Numbered from the stretch's first letter, positions 1-9,276 are shown. The stretch is 64,000 nucleotides of DNA from Halovenus carboxidivorans (GCF_009831575.1 NZ_WUUT01000006.1:124001-188000), one strand, 5' to 3'. Notes: generated by a model not told the origin, from the letters alone. Program-made: numbers and translations.

Positions 1-647
1 ACATCGGAACGTTTCTCGGGGTGTTCTCGATCCCGCTCTTTCTGTACATCGACGCGTGGTGGGTGCTGCCGGCCTGTGGCATCGCCGTCGGCTATCTCAC
101 CAACTGGATCGCGCTGAACATCATCTTCCGCCCGATCAGGGAGTACCGGATCGGTCCCCTTCGCCTCCAGGGACTTTTTATCAAACGCCAACCAACTGCC
201 GCAGAGAAGTACGCCGAGATCGTCGCCGACGAGATCGTGACCATCGGAAACATCGCGGACAACCTCATGCACGGCAGCCAATCAGACCGGACCAGAAAGA
301 TGATCCGTGACGCGATTCGCCCGGAGGTCGACCGCTCGGTCGGCCTCGCGGCTCCGATCATCCGCATGACGACCGGCGACGAGCAGTACGAACGGCTCCG
401 GGAGGCCTTCGCGGAGGAGAGCGTCGAACAGACGATCGACCCGCTACAGGACCCCGAGTTCAACGCCGAGCGCAGCGAGGCCATCGAGGGGTGGATGGCC
501 GACCGGATCAAACGGCTCCCGCCGGAGGGCTTCGTCGAACTGCTCCGGCCCGCCTTCGAGGAGGACGAGTGGATGCTCATTCTGCTGGGTGCCGTGCTCG
601 GCTTCGTCGCCGGGTGGCTCCAACTGCTGGTGGTGAACGCCCTATGA
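1..647 (+). CDS. DUF445 family membrane protein, C-terminal part
   Basis: The reading frame is open from the window edge, so the N-terminus lies outside. The visible part has a hydrophobic segment with a GYLTNWIALN-type motif followed by an IFRP motif, which is typical of the DUF445 (YheB-like) family. A charged helical middle follows, then a C-terminal transmembrane segment of about 20 residues. The family is membrane-associated and its function is not known. The stop overlaps the start of the next gene (ATGA at 644-647), so the two genes are probably translated together. Family assignment rests on the motif near the N-terminal membrane segment; the function is unknown. Confidence 0.8.
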   Translation, partial: IGTFLGVFSIPLFLYIDAWWVLPACGIAVGYLTNWIALNIIFRPIREYRIGPLRLQGLFIKRQPTAAEKYAEIVADEIVTIGNIADNLMHGSQSDRTRKMIRDAIRPEVDRSVGLAAPIIRMTTGDEQYERLREAFAEESVEQTIDPLQDPEFNAERSEAIEGWMADRIKRLPPEGFVELLRPAFEEDEWMLILLGAVLGFVAGWLQLLVVNAL

Positions 648-2050
648 GCCGTGATCTCCCGGACGGCGACGACAGCGCGTCGGGGGACGACTGGCGGACG
701 GACGGCGCGGACGCTGACGAGGGACAACTCACCCTCCGTCTGGAAGAGATCGACCGCATCTTCTCCATCGTCGAGCAACTGCTCCGCGGCGACAGACTCG
801 ACCGCGAGCAGACCAACCGACTGATCGAACTCTTCGAGCGGGCGGTTGCCAATCCGGTCCAGACCGACCCGGAGACGATCGCGGAACTCGTCTCGATGGT
901 CGAGGAACTGATCGTCCGCCCGGACGACCTCGAAGACGCGACCGTCGAGCGCCTGCTGGCGGTCTTCGAGCAGGCGCTCGCCGGGACCGGAACTGACCGC
1001 GACCGAAGCGACGACATCCTCTCGGTCGTCGAGGCGGCGCTCCGCGATCCGGCGACGATCGACCCGGACGACATCGAGCGGTTTCGGACCGCTCTCACGG
1101 AGACGGTCACCGAGATGACCGATCCGTTCGACGGGCCACTCGGACAACTGTTCGGGATCGACGACGAGGAGCTCGATCTGGAGGCCGTCGACGACAGCGA
1201 GTTCGAGTCAGTTCGGTTGGCCCGCCTGGGTGCCGCGATGACACAGCGCGCGACCGGCTACTCGCTCGAATCCGGACTCCGGACCGGGACGCGGATGGGA
1301 TACGCCGCGTTGAACGCTCGCTCTCCCGCGGAGCTTCTGACCGAGATCCGTGCGATCACGCTCGACGAGCTCCAGCGCTCGGGAGTCGACATCGGCGAAC
1401 GCCGCTCGGAGTGGCTCGCGGCACACGAGGACGCCGTCGACGAACGCCCGGTGACGGCGGATCAACTCCGGAGGCGAGGCGAACGCCTCCTCTCGAAATC
1501 CGCCGACGTCGGCCGCGACGAGGCTTTTCACCCCTCGTACCCGTCGATTCTCGACGACCTGGCCGGCGACGAAGCCCGCATTCTCCGCCTGCTGGCCACC
1601 GACGGGATGCAGGCCTCCCTCGACGTGTACGACAGACAGTACATCCCGTTCAAGGCCCACCTGATCGCTCGTAACCTCTCGATGGTCGGGACCGACGCCG
1701 GCTGTCGCCACCCCGAACGCACACCCATCTACCTCCAGAATCTCCACCGCCTCGGTCTCGTTCGATTCAGTGACGAACCGGTCGAGAACCTCAAGCGCTA
1801 CCAGGTCCTCGACGCACAGCCACACATCGAAGCCGCAATCGAGACGGCGAACCGCCCGAGGACGGTCTACGGAAGTATCCAGCTCACAGAACTCGGAATC
1901 GACTTCTGTGAGAACTGTCTCCCCGTCACCGTCGATCACTCCCGACAGCGCCGCCGGTTTCGCACGGACTCTGCCCCCGATGACACGGCCGATACCCCGA
2001 AGGAAGCCGACGACAGCGACGCTCCCGGATCGACGGAACACACCGAGTGA
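644..2050 (+). CDS. DUF4393 (Abi-alpha-like) domain protein
   Basis: This is a 468-residue acidic protein. The start at 644 was chosen because it overlaps the stop of the DUF445 gene (ATGA) and removes a non-haloarchaeal basic leader present if an upstream start is used. The N-terminal half is helical and charged, with repeated short Leu-rich helices. The C-terminal half has the pattern of DUF4393: an ILDDLAGDEARILRLL-like helix, a YLQNLHRLGLVRF segment and a terminal LTELGIDFCENC stretch. DUF4393 includes proteins named Abi-alpha in bacteria, but nothing here shows a defence role. Coupling to a membrane protein suggests a joint envelope function, which is an inference. Confidence 0.65.
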   Translation: MSRDLPDGDDSASGDDWRTDGADADEGQLTLRLEEIDRIFSIVEQLLRGDRLDREQTNRLIELFERAVANPVQTDPETIAELVSMVEELIVRPDDLEDATVERLLAVFEQALAGTGTDRDRSDDILSVVEAALRDPATIDPDDIERFRTALTETVTEMTDPFDGPLGQLFGIDDEELDLEAVDDSEFESVRLARLGAAMTQRATGYSLESGLRTGTRMGYAALNARSPAELLTEIRAITLDELQRSGVDIGERRSEWLAAHEDAVDERPVTADQLRRRGERLLSKSADVGRDEAFHPSYPSILDDLAGDEARILRLLATDGMQASLDVYDRQYIPFKAHLIARNLSMVGTDAGCRHPERTPIYLQNLHRLGLVRFSDEPVENLKRYQVLDAQPHIEAAIETANRPRTVYGSIQLTELGIDFCENCLPVTVDHSRQRRRFRTDSAPDDTADTPKEADDSDAPGSTEHTE

Positions 2051-2056
2051 CGGCGG

Positions 2057-3487
2057 CTACGTCGCGTCGAGTTCGTCTTCGAGCATCCGGATCTCGGCCT
2101 CGAAGTGCTCGGCCAGCGACCCCGCGTCGGGCAGGACGTTCGCGTCGCCGGCGACGCCGATCCGGACGCTTCCGCCGTAGGTGATCAGGCTGATACCCAG
2201 CCCCTGATCGACCGCCTGCGGCACCCAGAAGACCATGTCGGTCACCTCGGTTCCGGCGAACTCGAACGTGTTCAGCGGTCCGGGGACGTTCGTGACGATG
2301 CCCGTCGCCCGGTCCTCGAACAGTTCCATGAGCTTCTGCTGGCCGGATTCGGGTAACAGCCCACCGAACTCGATCAGCCTGTACATCAGGTAGGCCTCGA
2401 TCCCGAGTTTCTCGACGCCGACGTTCTCGTTCATAAAGCGGATGCGCTCGCCGAGGTCCCGCTCTCCGACCGGGAGGGGGAGAAAGGCGATTCCGAACCC
2501 GTTGCCGAGTTGTTCGTCCCGGTCCGCCATCGGGACGAGATTCACCGGGACGGTGCAGCGCAACTGCAGGCCCTCGGTGTCCTCGCCGCGGGACTCCAGT
2601 TCCCGGCGGAGCGCACCGGCGGTCACCGCGAGCAACACGTCGTTGACCGTCGCGTCGTAGTGCCGTTTGACCGCTTTGATCCGGTCGAGATCGATCTCGT
2701 CCGTCCAGGAGGCCCGTTTTCGGGTGCCGAGATCGCCGCGGAGGGAGGTGTCGGCCTCGTCGGGCATCCTGAGCAGGTGATCGACCTCCTTGATCGTCGT
2801 CGCGGCCAGGCCGGCTTTCCCGAACCGGATCTCGCTCAGATCCGCGCTCTCGTCGGCGCTTCGGCCGCTGTCGCTGTTTGGATTTCCGCTCCCCGCCCGC
2901 GTCTCGCTCGATGCTGTCCCCTCTCTGTCGGCCGAAGTCGGACTCTCGTCCTCGCCCGGCGGTGACGGGACGTTTCCGATCGGTAGTTCGATCTCCTCGG
3001 GGTTGTCAGCCAGGCCGAGCAGGACGTACAGCAGCGCGAACCCGTCCCCGAGGCTGTGGTTGATCCGGAACGTGATAGCGTTGCCCTCGCCCTCGTTGAC
3101 GTCGTCGATCAGATAGGCTTCCCAGAGCGGGCGACGCTCGTCGAGCGGACGACTCATCAACCGGCCGATGAACGTCTGGAACGTCTCGTCGGTCGCGGGG
3201 TCGGGGAGTGAGATGTCGTAGACGTGGGCGTCGATATCGAACTCCTCGACGGTCTCCCAGTACGGCCGTCGAACTCGGCGTTTGCGCCCGCCGACCTTCT
3301 GTTTGAACCGGTCGAACTGGAGCAACCGCTCTTCGAGTCGGTCACAGACCTCATCGTAGCTGACGTGGTCGTCGAACCAGAGGATCCCGGTGATCGTCAT
3401 GAGGTTGTTCGTCTCTCCCATCCGCCGCCACGCGTTGTCCGCCCCCGAGAGTGGCTCTCGCTCTGGCATTGTCTCCTGGCTGACCAT
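2057..3487 (-). CDS. Wax ester synthase/diacylglycerol acyltransferase-like O-acyltransferase
   Basis: This 476-residue protein belongs to the WS/DGAT (condensation-domain) superfamily, which moves an acyl group from acyl-CoA to an alcohol. The active-site motif is NHSLGDG at about residue 141, matching the HHxxxDG consensus with the first His replaced by Asn and the catalytic second His and Asp kept. The C-terminal DUF1298-like half contains a TNVPGP motif and a conserved GxxISLITYGG segment. A Ser/Asp-rich linker of about 40 residues separates the halves near residue 180. It diverges from the neighbouring monooxygenase gene across 97 bp, so the two may share regulation. The substrate is unknown; archaeal membrane lipids are ether-linked, so storage or detoxification of fatty alcohols is only a guess. 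Confidence 0.85.
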   Translation of the reverse strand: MVSQETMPEREPLSGADNAWRRMGETNNLMTITGILWFDDHVSYDEVCDRLEERLLQFDRFKQKVGGRKRRVRRPYWETVEEFDIDAHVYDISLPDPATDETFQTFIGRLMSRPLDERRPLWEAYLIDDVNEGEGNAITFRINHSLGDGFALLYVLLGLADNPEEIELPIGNVPSPPGEDESPTSADREGTASSETRAGSGNPNSDSGRSADESADLSEIRFGKAGLAATTIKEVDHLLRMPDEADTSLRGDLGTRKRASWTDEIDLDRIKAVKRHYDATVNDVLLAVTAGALRRELESRGEDTEGLQLRCTVPVNLVPMADRDEQLGNGFGIAFLPLPVGERDLGERIRFMNENVGVEKLGIEAYLMYRLIEFGGLLPESGQQKLMELFEDRATGIVTNVPGPLNTFEFAGTEVTDMVFWVPQAVDQGLGISLITYGGSVRIGVAGDANVLPDAGSLAEHFEAEIRMLEDELDAT

Positions 3488-3584
3488 TCAGGCCAGCGGC
3501 TGATAAAACTTCTTCGTTTCCCCCGGTACAGGTCCTGGACCCGACGTTTATTGCGGGTCGGTCCGAACGTGGCCCTGAGCACAC

Positions 3585-5234
3585 ATGTGTGGGAGTGTCT
3601 CAAATGACGCGGGGGGAACAGACGTGGATGCCGTCGTCGTCGGAGCGGGCTTTTCGGGGCTGTACATGTCCCACCGGTTGCGGGAACTGGGGCTGTCGGT
3701 CCGGGTCTACGAGAAAGCCCCGGACGTCGGCGGAACGTGGTACTGGAATCGGTATCCGGGCGCGCGCTGTGACAGCGAGAGTCACATCTACTGTTACTCC
3801 TTCTCCGAGGAGATCCGCCGGGAGTGGCAGTGGACCGAACGCTACCCCGAACAGCCCGAGATCCTCGACTACCTCCGTTTCGTCGCCGATCGACTCGATC
3901 TGCGCCGGCTCATCGAGTTCGAGACGGAAGTCGAGTCCGCCGAGTTCGACGACGGGAACTGGACGGTCACGACCGACGACGGCGAGACCGTCGACAGCCA
4001 GTTTTTCATCAGCGCCGTCGGCTGTCTCTCCGAGCCGTATGTTCCCGAGTTCGAGAACCGGGACGCCTTCGACGGCGAGTGGTATCACACCGCCCGCTGG
4101 CCGCGAGAGGGGGTCGACCTCGACGGGAAACGGGTCGGCGTGATCGGCACGGGATCGACGGGGATCCAACTCGTTCCGGAGGTCGCCGAGCGAGCGGCCC
4201 ATCTGACGGTCTTCCAGCGGACGCCGAACTACGCGGTCCCCGCGAGAAACCGGCCACTCTCCGACGACGAGTGGGCGGAGATCACGGACAACTACGACGA
4301 GATCTGGGAGGACGCGCGGTTCTCCTGGCTGGGGATGCCCTTCGAGATGAAACACGCGACGACCGCCGGACTGTCCGACGAGGAGATCGAGGCGGCCCTC
4401 GAGGAGCGCTGGCAGGAGGGCGGCTTCCGCTTTCTACACACCTTCGAGGACACGCTGTTCAATCCCGAGACCAACGAAATCGTCTCGGAGTTTCTCCGCG
4501 AGAAGATCCGCGAGCGGGTCGAGGATCCGGAGACGGCCGAGAAACTGGTCCCGACAGATCATCCCTACGGCAGCAAACGGCCGCCGATGGATTACAACGG
4601 CTACTACGAGACGTTCAACCGCGAGGACGTGACTCTTGCCGACGTGGACGAGAACCCGATCACCGAGTTCGCTCCCGAGGGGATCCGGACGACGGCGTCG
4701 CTGTACGAACTCGATACCGTCATCTTCGCGACGGGGTTCGACGCGATGACCGGCGCGCTGATGGCGATGGACATCCGCGGTCGAGACGGCTCCGTCCTCT
4801 CCGAGGAGTGGGCCGACGGCCCCCGGACATATCTCGGCCTCGGCGTCGACGGCTTCCCGAATCTGTTCACGATCACCGGCCCGCAGAGTCCCGCGGTGTT
4901 GAGCAACATGCCGGTCTCCATCGAGCAACACGTCGACTGGATCGCCGACTGTATCGAGTACATGCGGGCGGAAGGCTACGAGTACATCGAGCCCCGGCCC
5001 GAAGCGGCCGAACGGTGGGTGAGTCAGACGAACGCCCTCGCCGACCAGATGCTGTTCTCCGAGGCGGAGTCGTGGTATCGCGGCGCGAACGTCCCCGGCA
5101 AACCGCGGGTGTTCACGCCGTTCCCCGGCGGTGTCGAGACGTACCGCCGCGAGTGCGAACGTGTCGTCGAGAACGGCTACGAGGGGTTCGAGCTCTCGGA
5201 GTCGCTCGATCCGCCGGCGCAGTCCGCGGACTGA
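3585..5234 (+). CDS. Flavin-containing (Baeyer-Villiger type) monooxygenase
   Basis: This 549-residue protein has an N-terminal FAD-binding GAGFSG motif at residues 20-25, a GTGSTG NADPH-binding motif near residue 187, and between them a FDGEWYHTARWP segment that fits the Baeyer-Villiger fingerprint FxGxxxHxxxW(P/D). Such enzymes insert oxygen next to a ketone carbonyl to make esters or lactones, using NADPH and O2. The length matches type I enzymes of the cyclohexanone or phenylacetone monooxygenase group. The start gives two to three residues of leader before an acidic stretch and the first beta strand; a GTG start slightly downstream is also possible. The divergent acyltransferase gene suggests linked lipid or hydrocarbon metabolism. 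Confidence 0.88.
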   Translation: MCGSVSNDAGGTDVDAVVVGAGFSGLYMSHRLRELGLSVRVYEKAPDVGGTWYWNRYPGARCDSESHIYCYSFSEEIRREWQWTERYPEQPEILDYLRFVADRLDLRRLIEFETEVESAEFDDGNWTVTTDDGETVDSQFFISAVGCLSEPYVPEFENRDAFDGEWYHTARWPREGVDLDGKRVGVIGTGSTGIQLVPEVAERAAHLTVFQRTPNYAVPARNRPLSDDEWAEITDNYDEIWEDARFSWLGMPFEMKHATTAGLSDEEIEAALEERWQEGGFRFLHTFEDTLFNPETNEIVSEFLREKIRERVEDPETAEKLVPTDHPYGSKRPPMDYNGYYETFNREDVTLADVDENPITEFAPEGIRTTASLYELDTVIFATGFDAMTGALMAMDIRGRDGSVLSEEWADGPRTYLGLGVDGFPNLFTITGPQSPAVLSNMPVSIEQHVDWIADCIEYMRAEGYEYIEPRPEAAERWVSQTNALADQMLFSEAESWYRGANVPGKPRVFTPFPGGVETYRRECERVVENGYEGFELSESLDPPAQSAD

Positions 5235-6050
5235 TCAGAGGCGGACCGGGATTCCGCGCTCGTCGAGATACCGTTTGGTCTCTTCGATCGAGTACTCGCC
5301 GAAGTGGAAAATCGAGGCCGCGAGCGCCGCGTCCGCGTTGGCTTCCGTGAACACCTCGTAGGCGTCCTCCGGGCCGCCACAGCCCGAAGAAGCGATCACC
5401 GGCGTCGAGACGGCGTCACAGACGGCTTTCATCAGCGGGATGTCGTAGCCGTCTTTCGTCCCGTCGGCGTCGATCGAGTTGATGAATAGCTCGCCCGCGC
5501 CGCGCTGTTCGGCCTCTTCGGCCCACTCGACGGCGTCCGTTCCGGTTCCCTCCCGGCCCCCTTTCACTGTGCACTCGAACCAGCAGGATTCCCCGTCGAC
5601 TTCGGCGTAGTACTCCCCGCCCTCGTCGAACCGGCGCCGGGCGTCGACGGAGATGACGATACACTGGCTCCCGAACGCTTCCGCGCCCTCACCGATCAGT
5701 GCCGGCCGTTCGAGCGCCCCGGTGTTGATCGAGACCTTGTCTGCCCCTGCGCGGAGCGTCTCTTTGATGTCTTCGCGCGTGCGGATTCCGCCGCCGACGG
5801 TCAGCGGGATGAACACCTCGTCAGCGACCGAACTGACGGTCTCGAGCATCGTCTCTCGGCCCTCCGCGGAGGCGGTGATATCCAGAAAGACGAACTCGTC
5901 GGCGCCGGCCTCGTTGTACCGCTTGGCCATCTCGACCGGGTCGCCGGTGTATTCGAGGTCCTCGAAGTTGACGCCCGTGTACACGGCGGCGTTGCCGTCG
6001 TCGTCGACATCGACGTCGATGCAGGGGATGATGCGCTTGGTGAGGGTCAT
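5235..6050 (-). CDS. hisF: Imidazole glycerol phosphate synthase, cyclase subunit HisF
   Basis: This 271-residue (beta/alpha)8 barrel catalyses the cyclase half of the IGP synthase reaction in histidine synthesis, paired with the glutaminase HisH (not in this window). The N-terminus has [10 protein letters not shown] with the first catalytic Asp, and the mid-barrel strand [10 protein letters not shown] carries the second. The phosphate-binding glycine-rich turns (VGGGIR and SSGCGG) are present. The start at 6050 was chosen because the family begins with an [12 protein letters not shown]-like sequence; the 65 further upstream codons look like non-coding DNA. It stands alone, with rest of the histidine genes elsewhere. 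It ends directly against the monooxygenase stop. Confidence 0.95.
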   Translation of the reverse strand: MTLTKRIIPCIDVDVDDDGNAAVYTGVNFEDLEYTGDPVEMAKRYNEAGADEFVFLDITASAEGRETMLETVSSVADEVFIPLTVGGGIRTREDIKETLRAGADKVSINTGALERPALIGEGAEAFGSQCIVISVDARRRFDEGGEYYAEVDGESCWFECTVKGGREGTGTDAVEWAEEAEQRGAGELFINSIDADGTKDGYDIPLMKAVCDAVSTPVIASSGCGGPEDAYEVFTEANADAALAASIFHFGEYSIEETKRYLDERGIPVRL

Positions 6051-6141
6051 ATGGGCTGTCTTGGCGTAGGAGACTGGCCCACCTATGCGTTTCCATCGGC
6101 CAGTCGATACACCGAAGTACCAGCGGCGTCGACACCCGGAT

Positions 6142-6324
6142 ATGAGCGAGGAGACGGACTCGACGCCATATGACCCGACGGAGCCGACGCCGCCAGAACG
6201 CGAGCCACCGCGCCGGAGCACTGCCCCCCAAAGCGAGTACACCACCGGTCAGGTCGCAGTCGGCTTTGCGATCCTGCTGGTCGGTCTCGTCGTCGTGTTC
6301 GGGCTGTCTGCCCTGCTCGTGTAG
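6142..6324 (+). CDS. Small single-pass membrane protein (haloarchaeal)
   Basis: A 60-residue protein with a charged, Pro/Thr/Glu-rich N-terminal half and one C-terminal hydrophobic helix of about 24 residues (QVAVGFAILLVGLVVVFGLS). The start at 6142 was preferred over one 57 bp upstream because the upstream extension is basic and unlike haloarchaeal proteins. It is oriented away from hisF and precedes tRNA-Met. It resembles small tail-anchored proteins often found in haloarchaea, with no known function. Confidence 0.6.
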   Translation: MSEETDSTPYDPTEPTPPEREPPRRSTAPQSEYTTGQVAVGFAILLVGLVVVFGLSALLV

Positions 6325-6394
6325 GTGACAGTCGACTCACACTCTCGGGCAGAATGAGAATGTTAAAGACAACGACCCGATAATGAACGGATGC

Positions 6395-6530
6395 GCCCGG
6401 GTGGCTTAGCTGGACATAGCGCCGCACTCATAGGGTTTCAACGGACGCGGCACACTCCGGCACGTTCCCCCGAGGGTCTCCTCGGACCTGGGACATGCGG
6501 AGATCGAGGGTTCGGAGCCCTCCCCGGGCA
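6395..6530 (+). tRNA. tRNA-Met (CAU), elongator type, with intron
   Basis: The acceptor stem GCCCGGG/CCCGGGC with discriminator A, the D-arm (GCTT..AGC), and the T-arm GAGGG-TTCGGAG-CCCTC are all present. The anticodon stem is CCGCA (6422-6426) with TGCGG (6496-6500), and the loop reads CTCATA then A, giving anticodon CAT at 6429-6431. A 62-nt intron (6433-6494) interrupts the loop after position 37, the canonical archaeal site. Haloarchaeal elongator tRNA-Met genes are known to carry an intron here; the initiator tRNA has a different acceptor stem. Confidence 0.93.
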
Positions 6531-7336
6531 CTTCTCAACCTCATCATCCGTGAGCGACAGCACCGGAACTACACTGGGGAATCGAGAACCCGCACTGCGC
6601 GAACGCGGTGAGCGCAAGGCGAGGGACTCGTTCGTCCCGCGGTTCGGAGCCTCGCTGTTCTGAGGAAGAACGGTGAGTATCGACGCCGTGTATTACCCGA
6701 CTGCCGTATCGCAGTCGTATTTTCGCCAGCACGTCTCTGCGGCCAGACTGAGACCGAAAACGACAGACAGCGACGGCTCGTGCTCTGGGTCGGTCTCGAA
6801 GCATATACCAAATAACGATATATCGAATACTGTCTCGCCCAGATCACAGGGCTGTCCGCGACGGCTGAAATATCGCGTGAGCGTCGTCCGCGGACCGGCG
6901 TCGTGGGATTCTGAACAATTTCATGCCTCCTGCGTGTGCACGCGGGTCGATCCCCGAGATTATCGACAGGGTGTGGACTGGTAACCTGACACAATCACCG
7001 TCCAGTCGAACCTCGTCCACTGGGGCACCCAAACAACTCGTGACCGCAACCGCGGAGTCGTACTTGACTGATCCGGCTCTCCTGAACCGCTCCCGGCAGT
7101 TTCTCGCCGGTTGATTCGGCGCTGGTATTCTCGGTTCCCTGCGTTTCTATATAGCGTCAATTGGTATATGGCGACCTGCGACAGAGAGGCGTCTCTCAGT
7201 TGAAAGCTAACGAACTGCAGGTTGTACCTCCGGTTGAACGCCAGCAGAGCGTCTGTGATACGCACGGTTGGCAATAATACGGCACCTGCCTGTTCCGAGT
7301 CGAAGTTGTTTTTCCGGTTCACTTCGCTTCTCCGAT
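6531..7336. other. Gene-free interval after tRNA-Met
   Basis: About 800 bp without a convincing gene on either strand. Candidate frames here lack typical acidic haloarchaeal composition. An 11-bp copy of the tRNA-Met T-arm (GGTTCGGAGCC) occurs at 6641-6651. An AT-rich patch (6805-6830) and a TATA-like TATATAG (7149-7156) are visible. This could be a decayed integration scar. Confidence 0.5.
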
Positions 7337-7756
7337 ATGACCGACCCCAGCGCACACCACTTCGGCGTGACGGTGACCGACCTCGACCGATCGATCGAGT
7401 TCTATCGGGATGTCCTCGGACTCGACGTTCTATCCCGGTTTTCGGTGTCGGGCGAGGAGTTCGCGACGGGTGTCGGCGTCGAGGGCGCCGCTGGAACCTT
7501 CGCTCACCTCGATGCCGGCACCGCCCGCGTCGAACTCGTCGAGTACGACCCCGAAGGCGACGACGCTACCGGCGGTACGATCAATCAGCCCGGCGCGAAA
7601 CACCTGGGTCTGGAGGTCGACGACCTCGACGCGACCTGCGAGGCTCTTCCGGACGACATCGAGAGCCTGAGCGAGCCACAGACGACCGAAACCGGAACGC
7701 GGATCCTGTTCGTCCGGGACCCCGACGACAATCTGATCGAACTGCTCGAACCGTAA
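7337..7756 (+). CDS. VOC (glyoxalase/dioxygenase superfamily) protein
   Basis: A 139-residue protein made of one vicinal-oxygen-chelate module, with two beta-alpha-beta-beta-beta units. The first unit starts HHFGVTVTDLDRSIEFYRDVLGL, the second GAKHLGLEVDDLDATCEAL, and the C-terminus has the typical RDPDDNLIELLE strand whose Glu usually binds the metal. The starting His and this Glu are consistent with a metal site. The family includes glyoxalase I, extradiol dioxygenases and fosfomycin or bleomycin resistance proteins; the substrate cannot be told. The start at 7337 matches the family N-terminus; an upstream in-frame ATG adds a non-homologous leader. Confidence 0.85.
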   Translation: MTDPSAHHFGVTVTDLDRSIEFYRDVLGLDVLSRFSVSGEEFATGVGVEGAAGTFAHLDAGTARVELVEYDPEGDDATGGTINQPGAKHLGLEVDDLDATCEALPDDIESLSEPQTTETGTRILFVRDPDDNLIELLEP

Positions 7757-7882
7757 CGACTCGACCGGGCCTGGCCTCCCGACGGTCAGACAAAAACGTC
7801 AGTGGAGAGGATGGTGAACCACGGTCGAAGCCTCTCTCAAATCCCTCCGTTGCTTTCGCTGCTCACGTAGTTCGGAGAGAAG

Positions 7883-7956
7883 AGCCGGTGGAGGGATTTG
7901 AACCCTCGGCCTATTCCTTACGAAGGAATCGCTCTGCCAGTCTGAGCTACACCGGC
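7883..7956 (-). tRNA. tRNA-Thr (CGU)
   Basis: On the minus strand the acceptor stem GCCGGTG pairs with CACCGGC (discriminator T), the D-arm is GCTC..GAGC, the anticodon stem ATTCC/GGAAT encloses TTCGTAA with anticodon CGT, and the T-arm is GAGGG-TTCAAAT-CCCTC. It has 74 nt and no intron. Confidence 0.95.
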
Positions 7957-8010
7957 GCGCACACTCAAGTAGTGTCGATACGACCAATAAGCGTTGCGAA
8001 TCCGCGTGAC

Positions 8011-8994
8011 CTACGCCCGCGAGAGTTCGATGTCCAGTACGACGTTGTATTCGTGCGGTGCATACGAGCGCACGGTGTGGCGGTTCCGGACGGTGACCTC
8101 GTACTCCGGCTCTGCGGCCTCCCGAATTGCTCGCTCTCCGGCCCCGAACAGGTCGTCCTCCGGCTCGATGTCGTAATAGTGGACCACACACTCCTCGCCG
8201 GCCAGCCGCACTGCCGTCTCGACGAACTCGTCCGCGGAGTGTGGGAGGTTCATCACGAGCCGATCCGCCCACCCCTCGTACTCGCCGGCCACCTCTCGCA
8301 CGTCGCCACAGATTGCGGTCACGCGCTCGCTGACGCCGTTTCGCTCGGCGTTTTCCCGGAGGTACTCGATTGCCGTCTCGTTGATGTCGACGCCGACGGC
8401 GGCCGCGCCGCGTTTGGCGGCGGGAATCGTGAACGGGCCGACCCCCGCGAACATGTCGAGTACCTGCTCGTCGTCGCCGATCTGTTCGACCACGCGGTGG
8501 CGCTCGGTCGCCAGCCGCGGCGAGAAGTAGACTGCCGCCAGATCGAGCGCGAACTCACAGCCGTACTCCCGGTGGACGGCCTCGGTCTCCTCGCCGACGA
8601 GAATCTCCCAGTCCCGGACGCGCTGTTCGCCCCGGATCTTCGAGGCGCGGTTGAGCACCGTCTTGACCGGAAGATCGGAGTCGACGATGGCGTCGGCTAA
8701 CGCTCGCGCCCGGTCCGGGTCGTCCTCGTCGATGATGATCACCTCACCGAGCCGTTCGTAAGAGGCCGAGAAGTCGACCAGTTCGTCCGGCGTGGTCTGC
8801 AGTTCTCGCTCCGGGGCGTCGTAGTCGACGACGGGGTACCCCTCGGGCACCCTGTCCGGGTCGCTCACCGGGATGTAGAGCTGTCCGTCCTCGTGGGTGA
8901 TCTCGTGGCGCTGGTCGACGACCCCGACCTCTGCGAGTGCCTGTCTGGTCGCCTCACCGTCTTCGCGCGGGACCCGGACGCAGGGGACGGTCAT
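8011..8994 (-). CDS. trm5: tRNA (guanine-N1-)-methyltransferase, Trm5/TYW2 family
   Basis: This 327-residue class I SAM-dependent methyltransferase has the Trm5 layout: an N-terminal region, a middle domain with a KTVLNRASKIRGEQRVRDWEIL-like stretch, and a Rossmann MTase domain. SAM-binding motif I is VLDMFAGVGPFTIPAA, the acidic motif II is GVDINETAIEYL, and the catalytic motif is NLPHSA (NLPxxA, as NPPY-like). YFSPRLATER precedes motif I, as in archaeal Trm5. The enzyme methylates N1 of G37 in tRNA anticodon loops to prevent frameshifting; some archaeal paralogues instead act in wyosine synthesis. It lies next to tRNA-Thr but transcription linkage is not required. Confidence 0.88.
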   Translation of the reverse strand: MTVPCVRVPREDGEATRQALAEVGVVDQRHEITHEDGQLYIPVSDPDRVPEGYPVVDYDAPERELQTTPDELVDFSASYERLGEVIIIDEDDPDRARALADAIVDSDLPVKTVLNRASKIRGEQRVRDWEILVGEETEAVHREYGCEFALDLAAVYFSPRLATERHRVVEQIGDDEQVLDMFAGVGPFTIPAAKRGAAAVGVDINETAIEYLRENAERNGVSERVTAICGDVREVAGEYEGWADRLVMNLPHSADEFVETAVRLAGEECVVHYYDIEPEDDLFGAGERAIREAAEPEYEVTVRNRHTVRSYAPHEYNVVLDIELSRA

Positions 8995-9033
8995 GGTCGA
9001 GTCTCGGAGGCGCGTTGCGGTAAGTCTGCCGCT

Positions 9034-9276
9034 TCAGTGCGTGAGCAGGAGTAGTTGGCTCTCGGTCCGGGCGAGACAGAACGGTGCCGTCGGCTTGCCG
9101 AAACTACTCGTCCGCGCCTCGGTGACGAACAGTTTCTCGAAGGGCTCGCCACAGGCCGGACACGCGAAGTCGTCTCGGTTTTCGAGATGCATCGTCTCCC
9201 TGTCCTCCCGGAGGAGCTTGAGTCCGTGGCGGTACTCGTGGACATCGAACTCCCCGGAGATGTCCAGTTGTTCCAT
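9034..9276 (-). CDS. Small CxxC protein of unknown function
   Basis: An 80-residue protein with one CPACGEPF knuckle (residues 39-46) followed by an [15 protein letters not shown] segment and a hydrophobic end. A single later Cys does not complete a clear second zinc knuckle. Its N-terminal [17 protein letters not shown] helix looks like a conserved haloarchaeal family whose members are sometimes labelled flagella cluster proteins; I see nothing flagellar around it. It is in the same direction as, and 39 bp upstream of, the Trm5 gene, so cotranscription is possible. Confidence 0.6.
   Translation of the reverse strand: MEQLDISGEFDVHEYRHGLKLLREDRETMHLENRDDFACPACGEPFEKLFVTEARTSSFGKPTAPFCLARTESQLLLLTH

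Noticed and set aside
92-1147. Long minus-strand frame opposite the DUF445/DUF4393 genes
   Set aside because: It is Arg-rich and overlaps two well-supported genes on the other strand; GC-rich haloarchaeal DNA often has such frames.
3824-5350. 508-codon frame inside the monooxygenase gene
   Set aside because: Strongly Arg-rich and shifted from the real frame, with no known motif.
7835-7860. TCAAATCCCTCC near tRNA-Thr as an att copy
   Set aside because: It is an inverted, short match to the T-arm, which does not fit the direct repeat left by integration.
7222-8700. Long plus-strand frame across the VOC gene, tRNA-Thr and Trm5 gene
   Set aside because: It runs through a tRNA and a supported minus-strand gene and has basic composition.
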